The translations under genes were made by a program, and so were the position numbers. A stretch of DNA of 26,849 nt from CAG-1031 sp964391735 (lineage in GTDB: Bacteria; Bacteroidota; Bacteroidia; Bacteroidales; Muribaculaceae), in assembly GCA_964391735.1 (NCBI GenBank), contig CAYMNF010000024.1:1-26849 (forward strand), read 5' to 3'. Positions 23,802 to 26,849 of this stretch are shown in pieces. Position 1 is the first letter of the stretch. Every line of letters starts with the position of its first letter. Under the pieces are notes generated by a model. That model saw only the letters and a list, made by a program, of their open reading frames with translations. It made no database searches and was not told where the DNA came from.

Positions 23802-25349
23802 TCAGTTGACAAGAACCTCAATGGGTGAAAGGTCACGGGTTATGCCATCGGGGCCCACAGCGCGTATGCGTGATATAAAGAAGCGTTTGCCGCGAGACAG
23901 GCGCCTGAATTGTTCCTTCTGGCGGGCTGAGAACTGGTTGCCGGCTGAGACCTCAGGCATGGCGTTGCCCATCTGGTCAAACATAACGGTTTCAAAACTA
24001 AGCACCTTAAAGTCAATGTTCAGCAGGCCGTCGTCGATAGCGGCTCCAAGGCCTGAGGCCTCTATCAGCAGCGCTTTGCCAAAGGGTTTGCTGCCATAAT
24101 ACCGTCCGCCCTTATACTGGATAAATGCATCGGGATCGGGGAGCTTGCGCACCCTGAAGGTGGTAGTGTTCACCGTTTGGCTGCGACCGTCAAGGTTGGC
24201 CGTGACGGTGATGACGGCATCAGTGCCGACCGCTGACGGGCGCGCTACCCAATGGTCGCCGTTGCGGGTGAAGGTTCCGTTGGTCATTGTGGCTGACACC
24301 TGCGACATGGGGACACCGGGCACCGATATGGATATCGGGTTGTCAATACCGGCATACAGCACATTCATCATGGTGGCCGAGACGGTTGCCGCCGGCTCGA
24401 TGACGGTGTATGACGATGAGAAGGGATATTTGGTGAAGGAGCCGTCGCTGTGGCCTAATTGGATGAATCCCGAGAAACTATGCTCACCAACGGCACCGGC
24501 CGTGGTGCGGAAGATACCGTCAGCACCCAGTCGCGTTCCGCCGACAAAGACATCGGGCCGCGCTGTTGAGTCAATGGCTGCCAGAACTATCTGTGCCTGG
24601 TATTGACCGCCGCGCATCACCATGCGGCTTTCGGGGATAACAAAGGCGGTGAGCTTGTTGACGCGTACATCGCCTGCATCAACGCTCACAAGCATCTGCT
24701 GCAGGGCCTCGCCCTCGGCATACCTCACGTCGTTTTGCAGCTTGGTGAGCAGCGTCACGGCTGCCACCACCGGCTGGTTCTCAAACTTAGCCTCCTCCCA
24801 GGGTTGGGCAAAGGCCATACCCGGACGGGTGAAGGGTGCTGTTGACAGGGATGCTGCCACAGATTTCTGCTTGGCCTCCTCAGGGATAAAGGGCAGGATA
24901 AACTGCCGGTAGGCGTCAATGCGCTTGCGCAGAGCCTCGCCGCGTTTGCTGGCGGGGTTGAGGAGTACCTGTGCCGCCGATTCCAGGTCATCACGGCGGT
25001 TGATGTTGTTGATGTCACCCTTGGGGCCGTCAGCTTGCTTGACGATGGCCAACTTTAGGCTGTCAATATAATTATACAACTGTCGGCTTGCCTGGCGCAC
25101 CGAGTCGGCTTTTTCCAGCCAGGGCTTACCCTTGACCGGGTTCTGGGCCGTGAAGAGTTCAAGTTGGGCATACACGGCATCGTTGCGGCTGCCGTATGTG
25201 AGGTTGGTACGTGCCAGGCCTGACTGCACCTGCACAAAGCCGTCAAGCACATCGCTTGACACGTTGAGTGCCAGCATGGCTGTCAGCACAATGTACATCA
25301 GGTTTATCATGCGTTGGCGCGGCGACAACCGCATCACATTTTCTGCCAT
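23802..25349 (-). CDS. gldM: Gliding motility / type IX secretion motor protein GldM (PorM)
   Basis: The 515-residue GldM has one N-terminal inner-membrane helix (about residues 15-33 in MINLMYIVLTAMLALNVSS) and a long periplasmic part that, in known structures, forms a dimer of four domains reaching up to the GldK-GldN ring. With GldL it makes the proton-powered rotary motor that energises type IX secretion and gliding. The N-terminal SPRQRMINLMYIV matches the family, and Arg11 corresponds to the arginine known to pair with an intramembrane glutamate of GldL. Repeated beta-sandwich modules rich in Val, Thr and Gly follow to the C-terminus, which ends in the conserved-looking RDLSPIEVLVN. It lies between gldL (69 bp upstream, with a hairpin in the gap) and gldN. 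Confidence 0.95.
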   Translation of the reverse strand: MAENVMRLSPRQRMINLMYIVLTAMLALNVSSDVLDGFVQVQSGLARTNLTYGSRNDAVYAQLELFTAQNPVKGKPWLEKADSVRQASRQLYNYIDSLKLAIVKQADGPKGDINNINRRDDLESAAQVLLNPASKRGEALRKRIDAYRQFILPFIPEEAKQKSVAASLSTAPFTRPGMAFAQPWEEAKFENQPVVAAVTLLTKLQNDVRYAEGEALQQMLVSVDAGDVRVNKLTAFVIPESRMVMRGGQYQAQIVLAAIDSTARPDVFVGGTRLGADGIFRTTAGAVGEHSFSGFIQLGHSDGSFTKYPFSSSYTVIEPAATVSATMMNVLYAGIDNPISISVPGVPMSQVSATMTNGTFTRNGDHWVARPSAVGTDAVITVTANLDGRSQTVNTTTFRVRKLPDPDAFIQYKGGRYYGSKPFGKALLIEASGLGAAIDDGLLNIDFKVLSFETVMFDQMGNAMPEVSAGNQFSARQKEQFRRLSRGKRFFISRIRAVGPDGITRDLSPIEVLVN

Positions 25350-25390
25350 GGTGTATACTTTGCTTTAATTGGTTATTCGTTTCTTTTGCA

Positions 25391-25415
25391 CCTCAGCCGG
25401 TAAACGGCGCTGAGG
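25391..25415 (-). other. Small stem-loop between gldL and gldM
   Basis: A perfect 7-bp stem (25391-25397 with 25409-25415) with an 11-nt loop begins 3 bp after the gldL stop. No T tract follows on the minus strand, so it is probably not a terminator; it could protect the 3' end of upstream message or slow decay. The function is inferred only from position. Confidence 0.4.
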
Positions 25416-25418
25416 GTT

Positions 25419-26471
25419 TTATTCGTTGTCGGGTGCCGGATTCTGGGGACGCTGAGCGCCACCCATCATGGGGTTGTACATGTTCACAGTCATGGCATGG
25501 AGCATATTCTCATACACATGGTTGAGCTGTTGCATGTACCGGGCCATCTTCTCGGTCTCCTCGCAATAGCGGGTGCTCTGTGATGCCGACCGCTCATACA
25601 TGTCGCGTATGTCCTTTATGCCGCGGTTAACGCGGTCAATGGCGTCAAGCTGTGAGGCGACACTGCGCAGCTGTATCTCGTAGATATGATTCAGGCCACC
25701 CACATTGTGGTTCAGGGCCTCCATCTCTTTGACATATCCGGTTGCCGAGCGGCTGATGTCGGCTGAGTTTTCAGTGATAGTCTTATAGCTGTCGAGCAAC
25801 ACACTGCTTACGCCGTTGAGGGCATCGGTGGTGTCGCGCAGGCGTGTCAGCTGGTCTGACACGGCAGCCATCTTTGTCATCATGTCGCGTGTTACCTCAG
25901 CCATATTGGCAAACGCCTCAAGCTGCTCGGCGGCGGCGGACATGCGCTGTATGGTCATGCTCAGGGCCTCGGCATTCTCGGCATCCATGCCGGGAGCGCC
26001 ACCGCTGACAACGACACCCCCTTGCACCGGGGCACCGGCGGGCATTTGCCCGTCTTGTCCCGCAGGGATAACGCCACCGCCACCGCCGGGCTGAGCATAT
26101 CCACCTATATACACCGGGCCTTGCACGGGGGCCTGGCCGGCATAATCGGCGGTTTCATCATCTTCAATGACCTCGGTGTACTCGTCGGCCTCGGCCTGAG
26201 ATGCTGCGTGGTCCTCATCCTCCTTGAGCTGGGGGAAGACACGCGTCCAGTTATACTCGCGCGCCGGGCGGTCAAAGGCCGTCAGCAGGAACATCAGCAC
26301 CTCGGTGCCCATACCCACCATCAGCAGGGTGTTACCGCCCTCAATGTGCAGAATCTTGAACAGTGCACCAAGGATTACAATGGCAGCGCCCACCGAGTAG
26401 GCAAAGTTGAAGAGGCGTTGGCCACCTTCCCATTGCAGGAATTGCTCTATTTTGTTACGTCTGTTGCTCAT
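25419..26471 (-). CDS. gldL: Gliding motility / type IX secretion motor protein GldL (PorL)
   Basis: Inner-membrane stator-like subunit of the type IX motor; known complexes contain five GldL around two GldM helices and use the proton gradient. The 350-residue protein has two membrane helices near the N-terminus (about residues 22-40 and 47-66). Residues matching functional sites of Flavobacterium GldL are present: Tyr25, Lys39, His42 and the intramembrane Glu57 (in GMGTEVLMF). After RPAREYNWTRVFP comes an acidic stretch, then a Gly/Pro/Ala-rich flexible linker (about 115-160), then a long helical, coiled-coil cytoplasmic region (about 165-330) with regular hydrophobic spacing. It starts 44 bp after gldK. 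Residue equivalences are by my own alignment from memory. Confidence 0.94.
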   Translation of the reverse strand: MSNRRNKIEQFLQWEGGQRLFNFAYSVGAAIVILGALFKILHIEGGNTLLMVGMGTEVLMFLLTAFDRPAREYNWTRVFPQLKEDEDHAASQAEADEYTEVIEDDETADYAGQAPVQGPVYIGGYAQPGGGGGVIPAGQDGQMPAGAPVQGGVVVSGGAPGMDAENAEALSMTIQRMSAAAEQLEAFANMAEVTRDMMTKMAAVSDQLTRLRDTTDALNGVSSVLLDSYKTITENSADISRSATGYVKEMEALNHNVGGLNHIYEIQLRSVASQLDAIDRVNRGIKDIRDMYERSASQSTRYCEETEKMARYMQQLNHVYENMLHAMTVNMYNPMMGGAQRPQNPAPDNE

Positions 26472-26515
26472 CGCAGTTTTTCAGTGTAAGGGGTGTGGTT
26501 TGTGTTGTATGGGTA

Positions 26516-26849
26516 TTATTTACGGGCTTTAGTGCCGCGGGCAAAGCCTATTTGTGAGCGTACGCAGCGGAAACCGATGTATGAGCGTTGCTCGTTCTGG
26601 TATTCCCATTGGCGAATGTCGCTGCGTATATTGTGTGCGACATCTTTCCATGAACCGCCGCGCACAATCTTGCGCTTCATCTTATAGGGGTCCTCGGCAG
26701 CCGCATTATAGCGGTACTCGGGGTTGAGGTCATTCTTCAATTTCGACACACTCTCGGTATATGCCGTCGAGGTCCACTCGCTGACGTTACCCGCCATGTC
26801 ATACAGGCCGAAGTCGTTGGTGGCGTATGTGCCGTCGCGCGATGTTATC
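26516..26849 (-). CDS. gldK: Gliding motility / type IX secretion lipoprotein GldK (PorK), C-terminal part (partial)
   Basis: Only the last 110 or so residues are in the window; the gene begins beyond the right edge. The visible part is the end of a formylglycine-generating-enzyme-like (SUMF1) fold: NDFGLYDMAGNVSEW, then KIVRGGSWKD and the closing RSYIGFRCVRS. In the type IX system this fold is used structurally: GldK is an outer-membrane lipoprotein that builds the periplasmic ring together with GldN. Its place immediately before gldL, gldM and gldN makes GldK far more likely than a sulfatase-modifying enzyme. The frame is open to the right edge, so the internal ATG at 26797 is not the start. 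Confidence 0.9.
   Translation of the reverse strand, partial: ITSRDGTYATNDFGLYDMAGNVSEWTSTAYTESVSKLKNDLNPEYRYNAAAEDPYKMKRKIVRGGSWKDVAHNIRSDIRQWEYQNEQRSYIGFRCVRSQIGFARGTKARK

Noticed and set aside
1..26849. CRISPR arrays, insertion sequences, integrases or replication origins
   Set aside because: No regularly spaced repeats, transposase or integrase motifs or origin-like repeat clusters were seen anywhere in the window.

Overview
The window reads as a chromosomal segment of a Bacteroidales bacterium (phylum Bacteroidota). Three things point there: a gldK-gldL-gldM-gldN cluster for the type IX secretion and gliding motor, several promoters with the Bacteroidota -7 element TAnnTTTG, and protein families typical of the group (an outer-membrane beta-barrel protein with a carboxypeptidase-like N-terminal domain, a Bacteroidales-type ParE, a GTG-started AddA-like helicase). 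The host genes are moderately GC-rich. I would not name a genus.

Layout. 1-499: 3' end of a pyruvate:ferredoxin oxidoreductase gene, closed by a strong terminator. 623-2149: replicative helicase dnaB. 2239-5046: a large outer-membrane beta-barrel protein behind what looks like an ECF-sigma (sigmaE-like) promoter. 5047-9222, minus strand: an apparent operon of a membrane-anchored hypothetical protein, a SUI1/YciH protein and an AddA-like helicase whose C-terminal nuclease motif looks degenerate. 9223-9558: AT-rich intergenic region with divergent promoters. 9559-11340: acpP and fabF, separated by a 285-bp spacer able to form several hairpins. 11517-14870: thymidine kinase, then speA (arginine decarboxylase) and truA (tRNA pseudouridine synthase), the last two joined by TGATG. 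14926-15007: tRNA-Leu(CAA) on the minus strand with a near-ideal promoter and its own terminator. 15100-19139, minus strand: parE, coaD and an S41 C-terminal processing protease, in that transcription order.

19249-22323, minus strand: a type II restriction-modification module, clearly more AT-rich than everything around it and so probably acquired. It consists of a DNA cytosine-C5 methyltransferase followed 3 bp later by a MvaI/BcnI-like endonuclease. Both enzymes are much longer than family prototypes: the methyltransferase has about 190 extra residues between motifs VI and VIII, and the endonuclease has about 180 residues ahead of its catalytic core. A cluster of inverted repeats lies over the likely methyltransferase promoter.

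22588-26849, minus strand: the type IX secretion and gliding motor operon gldK (partial), gldL, gldM, gldN. GldL and GldM form the proton-driven inner-membrane motor; GldK and GldN form the periplasmic ring under the outer membrane. GldN here ends in a strongly basic, histone-H1-like tail.

Most of the window is conserved housekeeping sequence. The parts most worth a second look are the enlarged restriction-modification pair and its upstream palindromes, the GldN tail, the AddA nuclease remnant, the ECF-type promoter, and the structured acpP-fabF spacer.
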